Assembly (NCBI GenBank): GCA_032207245.1
Contig: CM063505.1
Location: 177,080,030-177,144,029 of the forward strand
Direction: 5' to 3'
DNA: 64,000 bases
Source: Pardosa pseudoannulata
Taxonomy: Eukaryota; Arthropoda; Arachnida; Araneae; Lycosidae
The translations under genes were made by a program, and so were the position numbers. The notes under the pieces are model-generated. The model ran no database searches. It was not told the origin of the DNA and saw only the letters and a program-made list of their open reading frames with translations. Positions within the stretch are counted from its first letter, which is position 1; every line of letters begins with the position of its first letter. Shown piece by piece: positions 23,459 to 35,268 of this stretch.

Positions 23459-24040
23459 ATCTAGAAAATAAGTTTCCCTATTTACAAGAAAAAAAGAACT
23501 CGGACTTTCACGGACATATTTATTGGCAACAAGCAACAGCAATGTTTCAGCTATATTTCAACATAGCCACCACCAGAATTGAGACACTTCTCGTATTTTG
23601 GGATTAACTTTTGTATACCTCTGTCATAGAACTCTGCCGCCTGTGAATGGATCCAGCCTTCCTGTCCCAGAACACCGTGCACATCTCTTTCCGTACCGGC
23701 AGCGTCTGTTTGAATTTGGTGACTGCTGCTTGGTTCCGGGGTAAAGTGAGAAATCCAAGTCTCATTGCCCGTGACGATCCTGTCGATGAACTCGTTGCCA
23801 TCATCGTGATACAGTAGCAGAAATGTCAGTGCTGCTCTTAAGCGTTGAATTTTGTGTTCGGGTTTCAGTTTCGGCTCATAGACCTGACAGAGCTGACGAT
23901 GAATTTCAATGCGCGGAATGCTTTGAGCATTCAAGATCACCAACCGAACCTTGCAGGTGGAGGGAGAAGGAATTAGAGTTTCCATTTCGGGCCACTGCAC
24001 CCCGCTACTGTCACGAATCAGGACTTGTCCAGCTGGCATA
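23459..24040 (-). pseudogene. Degenerate mariner-family transposon with internally deleted transposase
   Basis: Minus-strand reading. The N-terminal helix-turn-helix part EIHRQLCQVYEP is followed by FLLLYHDDGNEFIDRIVTGN, ETWISHFTPE, then, in another frame, MCTVFWDRKA, and finally FYDRGIQKLIPKYEKCLNSG ending GGYVEI and stop at 23551. These are the conserved blocks of mariner transposases. The protein is about half the usual 340-350 residues: the segment between WDRK and the C terminus, including the third catalytic Asp, is deleted. The first catalytic Asp (GDETW) is Asn here, and there is at least one frameshift. GGGAAACTTATTTTCTAGAT at about 23460-23482 (complement) looks like the 3' inverted repeat; no 5' repeat was seen. 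Confidence 0.85.
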
Positions 24041-25275
24041 TGATTAATACGTCATAGATCTGTTACTTATGAGCTAATTAGTTTACTTTAAAGGTTAAAA
24101 CACCTGGAAACTTACTTTCTCGATGTGCCTCGTATTTCTGATAAAACGCACATGATTGCAAAATGATGATGATAATAATAAATTAGATATCGTAGGATTT
24201 TAGTATACTTTTAAAACTCTAAATGTGATTGCCTAAATAAAAAAGTATTTTTATAATTTTGATTAAACATGATTAAAAGAAACTTATGCAGAGATTATAA
24301 GAAGGTAAACATTAATATTTTGTTCTATAAATTTCCGTTCGTAGGGTTATCATTGATGGAAACAATTTTTTTATGCAGTAAATAAATTTCTTATTTTCTG
24401 TTCATTACGGTAATGGATACACACAAACACACGTTTGTATATGTATAATCCTTTGTATATCTGTATGTAATGAGACGGGCAATGGGTGGTTGCAGTCATG
24501 GCCATAAAACTGATATCGTTTTAGGACCTTTATTAGGATTACGTTGGAGGATGGGTTCCCATTTCATCATAGGGACAGGACAAACTAGCATGTACAAAAC
24601 CCTTAACACCTGGGTCAATATCTGTGGAAAAAATATCTGACTCTGACAGCATGTATCTCCTTTTTATTTGGAAATTTCCTAAATTGTCCGCTAGGGCCAT
24701 GTAGAGTTATAATTGGTCAGGCCCCTTCTCTGAAGCCGTAAACTGTAGCCCCAGTGGTCAATTTAGGTTAGGGGTTAAAAAAGGGGAATGCAAAATTACG
24801 AGGGAATTTTTAACCCTTGATTTAAGTTTTGAAAAACCCTGAGAATTTTCCTATATTAGGTATGTATTTTTGAATGGTTGGACCGATATTCATGACGTTT
24901 TGCATGGTTGTTCAGGTAAACCCTGAGAAGGTTTTAAATAGATCAAGTTGAGCGAAGATCAAACGCAAGATGGGGACAAAATTTTTCTTTTCCTCTATTA
25001 GGTGTGTTGACTGAATATTGGGGCACCATATAATGTATTTTTCTTTTGATAATTAATATTTTTGTTTGGAGTAGTCTTTGTTTTCAATTACATTTTGTTA
25101 CAAATTTTTAACTATTTTCGTTTTTAAAACTAATTATTTGCAAAATGTAAAGTTCGTGAACAGGAATATCCATAACAATGCATGAATTATTTTCATATTT
25201 TTAACTTCGTTTAACTATCAAAGAAGAAATAATTTGTAATCTATACATATCTTTCTGTTAATTATTCCATTTTTT
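24041..25275. other. No gene recognised
   Basis: AT-rich with a less AT-rich patch at about 24460-24780. No family recognised. Confidence 0.45.
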
Positions 25276-25415
25276 CCAAGCCGAGTTATGAACGAATAGT
25301 AGACGGGGTGCCTTTCAGTGTAAATAGTGGGTTCGAATCCTAACGTTGGTATAGATGTTCGAAGCCGCCCGAAATAAACGTCGAGCAATATATACCGGTC
25401 TAATTAGTTCTCTCA
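25276..25415 (+). mobile_element. Degenerate SINE, family 1
   Basis: Old copy. GGGTTCGAATCCTAACG keeps the B box, followed by TATAGATGTTCGAAGCCG and TATACCGGTCTAATTAGT, which align to GGATGTTCGGAATCGG and GTCTCATTAGCC of the intact copies. Confidence 0.6.
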
Positions 25416-26847
25416 GGGCCGTAGCCAGAAATTATTTTCGGAGGGGGACATTGTTTTTTATGAAGGATACTTCAATAAAACTACATGTTTTCTTATGTAG
25501 GTATACTCCTAATGAGTATCGTAATACAATGTGATTTTAAAATGTCAAAATAATAAAAAATGATATAATAAACAAATTTATAGCCTTGAATGAGTCATGT
25601 AGTAACTACATAATGAATTTAATAGTAAAATTAACATTAAAAATATATAATAATTTTTAAAATAAAAGTATAATTGAAGAAAAAGAATAATTTTGAAAGA
25701 AAATGAAGACGTTCAAATTTTTACCTGAATATTATAAAATATGCTCTATTTGGAATTTTCGCCAAAAATTCTTCCGATTATACAACAATATTGTGATGAG
25801 AGGCCTAAAGGGCTAGTCAGTCTGTTCTTACATGTCGAATCCTATTTGCATCTATTTCTTAATTCAACATCACTGTTCTAAGCCCACTGTTATATATTCA
25901 CAGCTAGGCAGATCGACTATAGCATTCCAAACCAAACCTTCCAACTGTCACATCGTATATTAGAACTATGTTAAATTATATGTTTGCATTTAACTGTTCA
26001 TTAAATGTTTTTTAAATTAAAATGGTCACCCAATTTATTCCTTGCACCTATACGTGCAAAGCTAAATCATGATTGATAAATACATAAATACATGTCATAT
26101 CTTTATAGGAAGAGGATCAAAATACAAAATAAATTACATTTTTCGTAAGGGGATTGCAGGCAATGGGTTTCTCACACCTGGTTCATTCGATCTCATAAAA
26201 TGTGTCAGTTATGATAATCTGATATAATAAAAAATTCAATTTATCTTAGACAGTAATCAGCCGTTTACTGCTGAAAATTTCAAGCATATTTCGTAATACG
26301 AATATGTTTTCAATGCAGAGTACACAGAGAAACGAGTTAGAACTAGTTTCTTCCAAGAAATGTAAAAGAGATGCTATCTATTTTACGTATTAAAATATGG
26401 GACCACCTGCAGCTTGACAGTATATATGACGTCCGGGTAAATAACTGCACGCTCACCAAGAAGTGAAAGATTCAATTTGATATTGTTACGCCGAAAGACT
26501 AACTAAAACGGAAGAAGGGAGGGAGGTATCGCAAATGAAATCGCAGGTTAAAGGAAGTTCAGTCTGAAAAATTATTCATGAGGCCGTCAAACATTTAAAA
26601 GAAGTTTGAATGCAAGAGAGGTATATATGGAAATAAAGAACCGTTTCATATAAAGGGAAAGATAGAATTGGAATTTTCGCCATTGAAAGAAGAAGGTAAA
26701 AATAATGTCATACATTTAAAAAAAATTACTTAGAGTTTTATGTTGAATAACAACAATTAGAATTATAACACAGATAAAAATGTTATGTAATGTAAAGTAA
26801 TGTAATATTATGTATAAAATATTGAAATTTAAAAATTAAAAGAAGTA
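25416..26847. other. No feature recognised
   Basis: AT-rich, no supported coding segment. Confidence 0.45.
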
Positions 26848-26920
26848 ATAAATTCGACACTTTTTCTTTTGTAGCACTACAGCCTTCTATAGACCAAGTC
26901 TGTCTCTAAAAGTTTCTTCC

Positions 26921-27751
26921 ATCTAGAACAGGGGTGGGCAAATACTTTTAAGCGCGGGTCAAAATGAAATTTTCAAAATGTCTCGAGGACTGTACCACGT
27001 ACGCTGTGCACACGCGAATGTTTTGGGTGGAGTTTTTTTCCCTGCCCAAGAAATGTTTTTGACAAAAACACTATAAGTATCATTTTAAAGTATTTGGACA
27101 GAGAAATTTGACAGTTAATGAAAGATAATAGTAATAATAAATTGTCTTACTTAGGTGTATATGCGAACAATTTGTGCCCAGTAAAATATGTCACGTAATT
27201 TTTAAAGAAATATGATCCATTATATTAAATTAATGGTCATTAAATAAATCAGTTAATGAAAGATTTTATTTTGATATTTATTTATATCTTAACGATACAA
27301 ATTATTTTATTTTGATAATAGTTATTACATTTTTATATTTATATTACATTTTGTAAATATAATAGTAAATAGCATTATAAAAAGAAAAGACAAACATCAA
27401 ATGTTAAAATAGAACAGTTTTAGTTAATGTGAAACGTGAAATCTGGAATGTTCATTTGGTATTATTTTTTCACAATTTGGATCCAAATGACTTGTAGCAA
27501 TCCTTAATACCGAGTGTAGATATTTGTTAGTAATTTGTGATCGATATTTATTTTTCGAGTAAATCATTAACGAAAAAGTTCTTTCACAAATATATATATT
27601 ACACTAAGCATGAAAATTACTGTTGATCTCAACAAAATTGCATATAAGAGATTAAAAAATTGCATACAGGATTTTTTAACTGGCCGGATAAAGTAAGCAA
27701 AACGTCCGGATCCGGCCCGCGAGCTGGCTTATGCCCACCTCTGATCTGGAA
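26921..27751. mobile_element. Non-autonomous hAT element inserted in the LINE
   Basis: The ends are CAGGGGTGGGCAAATACTTT (26929) and the complement of TATGCCCACCTCTG (to 27743), which gives CAGAGGTGGGCATA; both are typical hAT termini. The 8-bp duplication is ATCTAGAA (26921-26928) and ATCTGGAA (27744-27751), 7 of 8 identical. The element is 815 bp, AT-rich inside, with no transposase frame. Because it splits the LINE, it is the younger insertion. Confidence 0.85.
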
Positions 27752-28272
27752 CCATCCGCCACCACAGTTCTCCACTGGTTGACTCCAATTTCATGCAGCG
27801 TTTTCTGAACCATATCAATCCACCTGGTGTTTGGTCTACCTCTTTTCCTTTTTCCATCAATTTTTTGAAATGCAACTTTTTTTATTGGGTTTAAGTCATT
27901 ATATCTATAAATGTGTCCCAACCACCTTAATTGATGAATCTTTATAGTTTTCACAATATTTGGTTGTCCAAATTTAGAGTATAGTTCAGGATTATAACGG
28001 ATTCTCCATACAATATTTTTCTTAATATTTTTCGTTCAAATATTAATAGCTTATTTTCCTCAGATTTGTTCATAGTCCAGCACTCGCTTCCATACATAAT
28101 TATTGGCTTTACTAAAGTTTTATAAAGATTAATTTTGGTTTTTATGCCTAAGTGTTTTCATTTAAGGTGATTTCTCAGTCCGTAATAACATTTATTTCCA
28201 TATTTAATCTGTTTTTATCTAATTTCAATTTTAATATCATTATTTTTTGTTATAATTGAGCCTAGATATTTG
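27752..28272 (-). pseudogene. LINE reverse-transcriptase C-terminal fragment
   Basis: Minus strand. Recognisable blocks in order are FIKYLGSIIT, LYKTLVKPIIMYGSECW, NKSEENKLLIFERKIL, RYNPELYSKFGQPNIV, HQLRWLGHIYRYNDL and GKRKRGRPNTRWIDMVQKTL. These are the thumb and C-terminal region of non-LTR (RTE/jockey/CR1-type) reverse transcriptases, with the hallmark RxLRWLGH and KRxRGRPxxRWxD. Two in-frame stops and one frameshift (near IVWRIRYN) make it dead. The upstream endonuclease and catalytic YxDD region are absent. A few more codons of the same frame resume beyond the hAT at 26928. Confidence 0.88.
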
Positions 28273-28377
28273 ATAAATTCGACACTGGGGGGTGAAAATC
28301 GAAGCTACAAACATTAACAATTACAAAAAAAGATAAAAGAATTCACCAACCCAAAAACCAACCGGCACCGCCTTAGG

Positions 28378-28554
28378 TTTGGTTTGGTTTGGAGTGCTAC
28401 GGTCTACTTTTTGCAACACGAGGGCTAATGAGACCGGGACCTACAGTTTAAAGCCGATTCCGAACGGCTACGAACATCCATGCCACAGTGGGATTCGAAC
28501 CCACGAACTCCGGTTCCGAAGGCCAGCACACTAACCAATCGGCCATCGTTCGGC
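28378..28554 (-). mobile_element. SINE, family 1
   Basis: Minus-strand copy with intact tRNA-like head (CCATCGTTCGGC at the right edge is the complement of GCCGAACGATGG) and B box GGGTTCGAATCCCAC. The target duplication ACCGCCTTAGG is at 28367-28377 and 28555-28565 (possibly a few bases longer). The tail is GGTTTGGTTTGG-type in the complement. Confidence 0.88.
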
Positions 28555-28666
28555 ACCGCCTTAGGATTTTACCAACGTGCCAACTCTTTATAAGCAAAGA
28601 GGTAAGGAAAAAAGCATAACAACGCATAGAAAATCGATGTACTAAGACAAATTGCAATTTTTGTTG

Positions 28667-28992
28667 TTCTTTGAAAAACTGTGAAAGAAGCAAAGTAGAA
28701 CTGGACTGCCGTACATTTTTAATCTGAAGGAAAATGCCAAATCATACAAAATTTTTCGTAAATCTTCTAAACAAATAGAAAAAATGTGAATGAATTAGTT
28801 TGCATAGTAAAATTACCATATGGTGAACGTTACTAAATATCAAAAAATGATATTCAGTAATTTCGGGGGAAATATTAACCGACATTGCTAAATATCGAAA
28901 AATGATATTCAGGGATATCATTTAGGAAGGCTCATTTGATATAGGGCGATATTACAGTATTGATATTGGTCGATATTTATGTACTTTCTGGG
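28667..28992. repeat. Dispersed repeat with internal 54-bp units, short form
   Basis: Begins TTCTTTGAAAAACTGTGAAA, contains AATAGAAAAAATGTGAATGA, then about two units of AAATATTAACCGACATTGCT and AAATATCGAAAAATGATATT, and ends after GGGCGATATTACAGTATTG. The same blocks in the same order, but with about eleven 54-bp units, make up 62303-63135. Confidence 0.8.
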
Positions 28993-30145
28993 ATTAAAGT
29001 TTCTTTTGTTCAGCCATAATTAGTGTTCCTTTCCTAGAATATAACACTGTTAATGGCTTATATTTTAGTCACTGGGTTAGTACAAAGAAAAATATAACTT
29101 GATTTCTTAAAACTGATTGGTACAGGAGTAAATGTTATTGCAAGTACAGAAATGTTACTAGAATCACCGACTTCCTCGTGCTTTCCAAATTAGGATTAGA
29201 ATTATTCTCAAAACAAAGGCAACAGAACTGCGTAAGCACAAAATCATGAACAAGCAAACTAGATATGCAAAGTGTCCTAATCAAAATGTCCACGAATTTA
29301 AACCTGTCTTCTTCAGTTTGTAAATTACCTACGTATGTATCATGTATAACACACATCTCTAACCGACACAAAAATGAACGCTTGTAGTTTTTACCTATTT
29401 TTTCTCTTTTGTTTATTATTTTTTTACACTTAATTCAATTATTTTTCTTCTAAATAACGTATCTCATTTTCCATTTTATCTCGAAATATTTTTATAAAAG
29501 CAATTCCATATGACCTCTACATTTTTTAACAAAACTTTTTTGATATTTACATACATAACTTAATCCGTGGACTTACTGTACTCTTTTAACTGTTTTCAAG
29601 TGAACAAATAAAGCAACATTCATAAAAAAAATGTTCTTTTTTCTAGTCAATAAATTTTATGGTGTACACAAGATATCAAATTATGGATATCCCCATCTCA
29701 CCACTTGCGATATAAAAAACCACTTCATCACTTAAGAGTTAAATTATTGCACGTAGATTTTACGAAAACAGTGAAGCGTTAAATATATATTAATAGCCCA
29801 TCCATCTCAAAATGAAAGCAAGCTGTTGCATCTCAAGAAACAATCTGCTTTTCTTTACTGAAAGCAATTCACTCAAGGACTGGGGTAAAGGATAAATTAA
29901 CACATTCCTTTCTATGTCACCGGACGCTGTCACAAATGCAGATATTTTGTTCTTATTTTCTAGAAGACGTTGCAGCTACATATTAAAACACACACTTCAG
30001 AGACAGTTCTTTCACCTTTTTTTTTTTAATGGATGCATTATTTGCAGGCTCAGCTGATTTCTTCTAGCGATAACTGGCGAAAAGTATTTTATATAAGTAA
30101 TAAATCTACTTTGATAACGTTGATGAAGATGATAAGGCTTCAGGT
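28993..30145. other. No feature recognised
   Basis: AT-rich, no supported coding segment or repeat. Confidence 0.45.
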
Positions 30146-30245
30146 TGGATAGTTTAGAGCGCTACGGTCTACTTTATTTGCTATATGAGTGCTAATGAGA
30201 CAGGAGCACCTACTTCTTAAAGCAGATTCCGAACAGGTACGAAAG
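30146..30245 (-). mobile_element. Degenerate SINE, family 1
   Basis: GAGCGCTACGGTCTACTTTA, GTGCTAATGAGACAGG and TTAAAGCAGATTCCGAACAG match the tail and body of the family-1 SINE in the minus orientation. The tRNA-like head is not preserved. Confidence 0.6.
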
Positions 30246-31782
30246 TGATGTCAGTATTGAGATATTTCAGAATCAGTGTTCGGTACCCACAAACACCAGT
30301 ACTGAAGAGAAGTACTCGTTCTATCACCCACTCGTCCATTCTTATTCGATAAATCTAGATAGACATAGATTAAGATAACAAGTTTAATTTATTGCAAGTT
30401 TTAATAATTAATTATTAATAATTAAAACTTTGGGAGTAATTATTAATACTAAAGGTATGAATGCATCTCGATTTATATATTAATAAAGCAACGGTAAAAC
30501 ATGAGATTTTACTTCAAATTATTGGTACAACATAAAATTTTTTTTTGTTTTTGCTTTATTTCAGTTATTTTTATTCCCTTATATGAAGTAGAGAAAGTAC
30601 TGTAATAACGAAAAATTTCGGTTGTTATTTTTCAACTAAAATACTCAGTTTGACCATCCATTTTGCCTAGTTTTTGCTTTACATTTGTACGCACGTATAA
30701 GGATCGTTTTAATTTGAAAAAAAAAATCATTTTGATGCTCTCTGAATTGATTTTGACTAGTTTTAGCCTAAATTCAATATATACGCACGTATAGGCTTAT
30801 TATATATAAATCAGAAAGTAGAAAAAGGAAATTTTGTATGTAAGGCTGTTGTCTTATGTAGTTAAGCATGTTCATTTTTTATTGCAATCTGCACTCTATG
30901 TAACGAAAAATCTCGATATTAACACTGCCGGTCTCCACCAGATGGCAGCAGTTGAATTGTATAATAATACAACAGAAAATATCTATATAATCGCATGCAG
31001 TTTAAACAACACTTTTTAAGTCTAATTTTAGAAAAAAATAATAAAAAACTGTTACTGGGCTGAGAATAATTGTGAATGTCTACTGTATTATTACTTCGTG
31101 GCAGATTAAAGGAAGTGTTGTAATTGAGAACTATTTGGGCTTATGGTGATATATTTATATAATGAGAAATCTCAATGTAACAGAAATTAACTCTGCCTTA
31201 AGCTTTATTCAAACTTTACCCTCATTTTGAGACTAACTTTGAACTCATAAGGAAAAGTACAAATAATTCTGATGGCATATCATTCAGTAAAAATTAAAAA
31301 CAGATGCATATGATCTAGTCTGTTGCATTAGGAGGAAGCTATATGAAGTGTACATCATTTTTTTAATCAGTTTTCAATAAACTTTTCGATTGTCTAATAG
31401 AAAATTCTGAGAACCTGCAGGGTCCCATAACAATGCTGAGCCCGGAGTTCTTCCGAAGTCTTTGTTTGTAAAACTTCCACTGGACCGCAACTTATATAAT
31501 TCAGGTACAGTTGCATTATACACGCCGTGTTTTTTTGTCTCCAAATTTGGCGATCTTTTGGCGATTTTATGGGGCGATAAGTGGGTTAGTGTATTTGCCT
31601 TGTCTTTAGTGTATGGGTTATGGCAGCTCTAATGTGTTCTTGCACCCCATTGATGCACGTGATTTCTGACGTCAGTACCCGTCCCCGTCAGTATTCGAGA
31701 AATTTGCATCTTAGCTGTTATTTTGGTTTAAAGTCGCCTACGTCAGGTTGTATTTTTTTTTTGTTCTTATTATTCTCTGGGA
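30246..31782. other. No gene recognised
   Basis: AT-rich. TACGCACGTATA occurs at 30689 and 30783. No coding segment supported. Confidence 0.45.
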
Positions 31783-32185
31783 TCTAGTAAGTAATTTTGT
31801 TTTTGTTCCTATCATTTTCTGAGACTTAGTTAATTTAGTTATGACGGATAAAGTTATTTCACTTCTTACTACTTTTGAAATTGTTAAAAAAGTATCAGGA
31901 TATTCTAAATAAAACAAGATGTTTTGGTTTGGAACATTTTTGTTTTGTTCTTATTTTCTGGGATTTAGTTAATTTAGTTATGACGGGTGAAGTTATTTCG
32001 GTTTTTACTATTTTTGAAATTGGTAAAAAGTGTCAGGATATTCTAAATCAAACAGGATACTTTGGTTTGGAACATTTTCGTTTTGTTCTTATTTTCTAGG
32101 ATTTAGTAGTTTAATTATGGTGGGTGTAGTTAATTCGGTTCTTACTATTTTTGAAATTGTTAAAAAATATCAGGATATTCTTAGG
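31783..32185. repeat. About 138-bp tandem repeat, three copies
   Basis: Repeated blocks are TTTTCTGGGATTTAGTTAAT, ATGACGG, TTTTTGAAATTGTTAAAAA, TCAGGATATTCTAAAT and TTTTGGTTTGGAACATTTT. The reference ATG occurs at 31841, 31980 and 32117. The last copy is cut short before the SINE at 32214. Frames read through two units because stops are few, but there is no sign of a gene. Confidence 0.88.
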
Positions 32186-32213
32186 TGTGAGGTGGGTGTT
32201 GCATTTCATTCGA

Positions 32214-32381
32214 TAGGTTTGGTTTGGTTTGCTACGGTCTACTTTTTGCAACACGAGGGCTAATGAGACCGGGATCTACAGCTTAAAGCCGATTCCGAAC
32301 GGCTACGAACATCCGTGCCAAAGTGGGATTCGAATCCACGAACTCCGGTACCGAAGGCCAGCACCCTAACCAATCGGCGCG
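32214..32381 (-). mobile_element. SINE, family 1, 5'-truncated
   Basis: Same body as 28378-28554 in the minus orientation. The target duplication TTTCATTCGA is at 32204-32213 and 32382-32391. The right edge stops at CAATCGGCGCG, so the first bases of the tRNA-like head are missing. A T-run of 20+ follows at about 32420. Confidence 0.85.
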
Positions 32382-32839
32382 TTTCATTCGAAACTCCAAC
32401 GGTATTCGAAATCTAAGTTTTTTTTTTTTTTTTTTTTTTTTTTGTAAAAAAGAATTAAAGTTTTTTTTAAGGGAGGTAGGAGTGTTGAAGAATGTTTGTG
32501 GCGCTACCCTTTCCAATTTTCATCTGTTATTAAATTTATTTTGCATTTCTTTTATTACAAGGGTGGGGGGTGATGGGCTGGGAAACCCCTCACATGTTAA
32601 ATTTTTCATAATATTATTGCTTACTAAAATGCTATATATTGTATTTTTTCTGTTGATATATACATCATAAATATTACTAATCTGTTATTTATCTTTTAAA
32701 TTACGTAAAAAAGGATAAATAGTATGCTAATTTTATTTTAATAATGCTTTAAATCTGTCTATTTATTATTAATTAATCTGTCTTTTTTATCCTTTAAAGT
32801 TTAGTTTTGTTAATGTTGTGTTTCAAATGTGTCATATTA

Positions 32840-32970
32840 CCACCGCCATGTTTTTTTTTTTTTTGTGTGTGGGATCTTTCAGAAAACGCGTACCGCCGCC
32901 ATGTTTTTCTACTTGGCGATTTTTCAAAACACGCGTTTTCTGTTGGTCGCCAAAAAAAAAAACATGCCGG
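32840..32970. repeat. Cluster of interleaved inverted repeats
   Basis: AGAAAACGCGT (32881-32891) pairs with ACGCGTTTTCT (32931-32941), 11 of 11. TTGGCGA (32913-32919) pairs with TCGCCAA (32947-32953). CATGTTTTT (32900) pairs with AAAAACATG (to 32966). CCGCCATGTTTTT occurs twice (32845 and 32896). The arms interleave rather than nest. A decayed MITE with scrambled ends is one explanation. Confidence 0.6.
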
Positions 32971-33664
32971 ACGTGACCGGCGTCTATAATGCATCTGTTC
33001 CATAATTCGCATGTAAATATCTTATTCATTTACCTTTTTTTAAAAAATATATTCCAATGTATTGCATTTGATTGTATTTATATATAAGGAATATTTGTAT
33101 ATTTGAATATATTTGTACTACACTGTATAGTAAGAACTGCTGTGGTTTGTACAACCAAGGAAACTCAAAACATCTCAAACTTTTGTTTTAAGGAAGAGTG
33201 TTTTTAGTTTAAGTTTAATCTCGCAACAAATACTTTTTAAGTTCTAAACTAAGTTTCATTTTTAAGAGATTATTTGTATAGTTTCATTTCATTTTGATAT
33301 TCAAGTCATCTCGAATCTTATCCAATATGATGTTTATTTTTTCTTTCACAATACGTTTTTGTTTAGTAAAAATATATACTAACTAATGTCTATTATATTT
33401 ACAAAGATGAAATCTGATTAACAAGATTTGGGTGTAACATCTGTCTAGTAGTTTTATCCGTAAACAGTACATGATAATGACTCAGGATATTTACACAACA
33501 CGCAATAAATTTGTTTTAATTATTCCTAATATAAATGTATGCGTGTAGAAGACGGAATATTCCAATAATCACTGTCCTTCAAACACTGTTTTAAATGTTT
33601 CAAACAATACGTATTCTCCTATTACAACTAAGCTAACATGATGTAACAAATTCGCATTTTTATC
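32971..33664. other. No feature recognised
   Basis: AT-rich, no supported coding segment. Confidence 0.45.
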
Positions 33665-34560
33665 ATACGACTAGCGTACAGCCCGTCATATGACGGGATC
33701 AATAATTTTTTTTAATTTTCCCGAATTGTAAAGTACTCTATAAGGCAGCTAAAAATATAATTTGGTTTTTGGTTGAGAATTATTTGATACAAATTCAATA
33801 AAATACTCGTAAAGTCTCCCAATACTGTAAATGTTGTTTATAATTACGTTGAATTCATTTAGAAAGGTAATTCAAAGTTTTCTTAGCTACGTCGAAATTA
33901 TCGTTAAGTTCTTCCTAATCTTTGCCAGTGTAATTAAAGGAAGTAAAGGAATGAAACTATCATTTTTACTACACACTGGAGGTAGATAGAATTTGTTGTT
34001 AATACCAGTGATAAAATTTTCATTGCAAGAAAAAATAATCGATGATTCAATTTAAGATTATCACATATGTACCTAATCTATTATTTAAGCCAAATATAAG
34101 AGAAAATTATTTACGTCATATCTAAGTCTAGTGATAAAATGCAGACGATATTTAAATAATGCAGACGATATTTAAATAATTTAAAGTAAGAAATGATTAA
34201 ATGAGAGGAATGACATCATAATGCTAGAAACAAATGTTATTTTTACCTATTTATTATGGGATAAATTTAATCGCCTGCTCTTAACCGGGGAAAATAGGGC
34301 TTGAAATAATGGCATTAAACCCTCGAAAATGGGGGAAGGTGGGGATTTCGAAAGTTTTAAAGACAACAGTATTTTTCACTGTAATATAAAGCATATTTAT
34401 ACCAATTTATTTTATAATCGGATCGATACTTTTGGAGAAGATAGACTTTTCTCGCTTTGAATTTTACTAAACCTATATGGATGCCTTTATCCATTCCAGG
34501 TCCAACCGGTTCATAAATTCGAGGACAGACGTACAGATAATTTAGGCTATTATTATATAG
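33665..34560 (+). mobile_element. Dispersed repeat family R, copy 2 (longest)
   Basis: Begins ACTAGCGTACAG with the perfect palindrome CCCGTCATATGACGGG (33682-33697) and ends GGCTATTATTATATAG. It carries the family blocks AAGTTTTCTTAGCTACGTC, AATGAAACTATCATTT, ATTATCACATATGTACCTAA and TTCGAGGACAGACGTACAG. A 21-bp tandem duplication ATGCAGACGATATTTAAATA lies near 34139. No coding sequence. Confidence 0.82.
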
Positions 34561-34998
34561 GAGATACTTGTTTTACAAGCTTACCCATGCGAGAATTCTA
34601 TCATACGGAAACCCGAGTCGCACCCCTACCCACTCTCATATGAAAAATAAAAGTTGTTAGCAAAACGTATAAAAATTATATTAACTTTCCTTAAACTATA
34701 AAATAAGAATCAAATGTAATAAATGTACATGAAAATTATTTTTTCAAAAAGTGAATAAATTATAAAACTACTTGAAATATTTCACAAGCATTTATTCAAT
34801 TGTGTTTTAAAAAATTATTTAAGATATTGATTAACTTTGTACTGAGAACAACATTAGAAGTAAGTGATGCAGGTTTTCGTGAAAGGTATAAAAATATTGG
34901 AAAAAAATCTAACTCAAATGAAAAAGTTTGTTTACTACAGGGCTTTGTTTTTTTGGGCATTTCCGTTTGGTCTATTTATACGTTTTGGGTCTCGTTAC
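34561..34998. other. No feature recognised
   Basis: AT-rich sequence up to the microsatellite; open frames here run into the TA/TG tract and are not supported as genes. Confidence 0.45.
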
Positions 34999-35018
34999 AT
35001 AATATATATATATATGTA

Positions 35019-35111
<93 letters not shown>
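34999..35111. repeat. (TA)n then (TG)n microsatellite
   Basis: About 75 bp of TA repeats followed by about 37 bp of TG repeats. Confidence 0.95.
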
Positions 35112-35113
<2 letters not shown>

Positions 35114-35194
35114 CCACTACTATTATCGAAATTATCTGGAAACTCTTTTATTAGATACCTGACGCTATCTTTACCGAAAATTAAAAGCTTTTAA

Positions 35195-35198
<4 letters not shown>

Positions 35199-35265
<67 letters not shown>

Positions 35266-35268
35266 ATA
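35199..35268. repeat. (TA)n microsatellite
   Basis: About 70 bp of TA, abutting the left end of the Tc1 element. Confidence 0.95.

Larger units (their letters stand above)
26848..28286 (-). mobile_element. 5'-truncated LINE with 14-bp target duplication, interrupted by a hAT element
   Basis: ATAAATTCGACACT is duplicated at 26848-26861 and 28273-28286 and bounds the insertion. The minus-strand LINE reads from 28272 leftwards to an A-rich tail (AAAAGAAAAA) at about 26862. Its body is split by the hAT at 26929-27743. Without the hAT the LINE part is only about 590 bp, i.e. strongly 5'-truncated, as is usual for LINEs. Confidence 0.85.
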
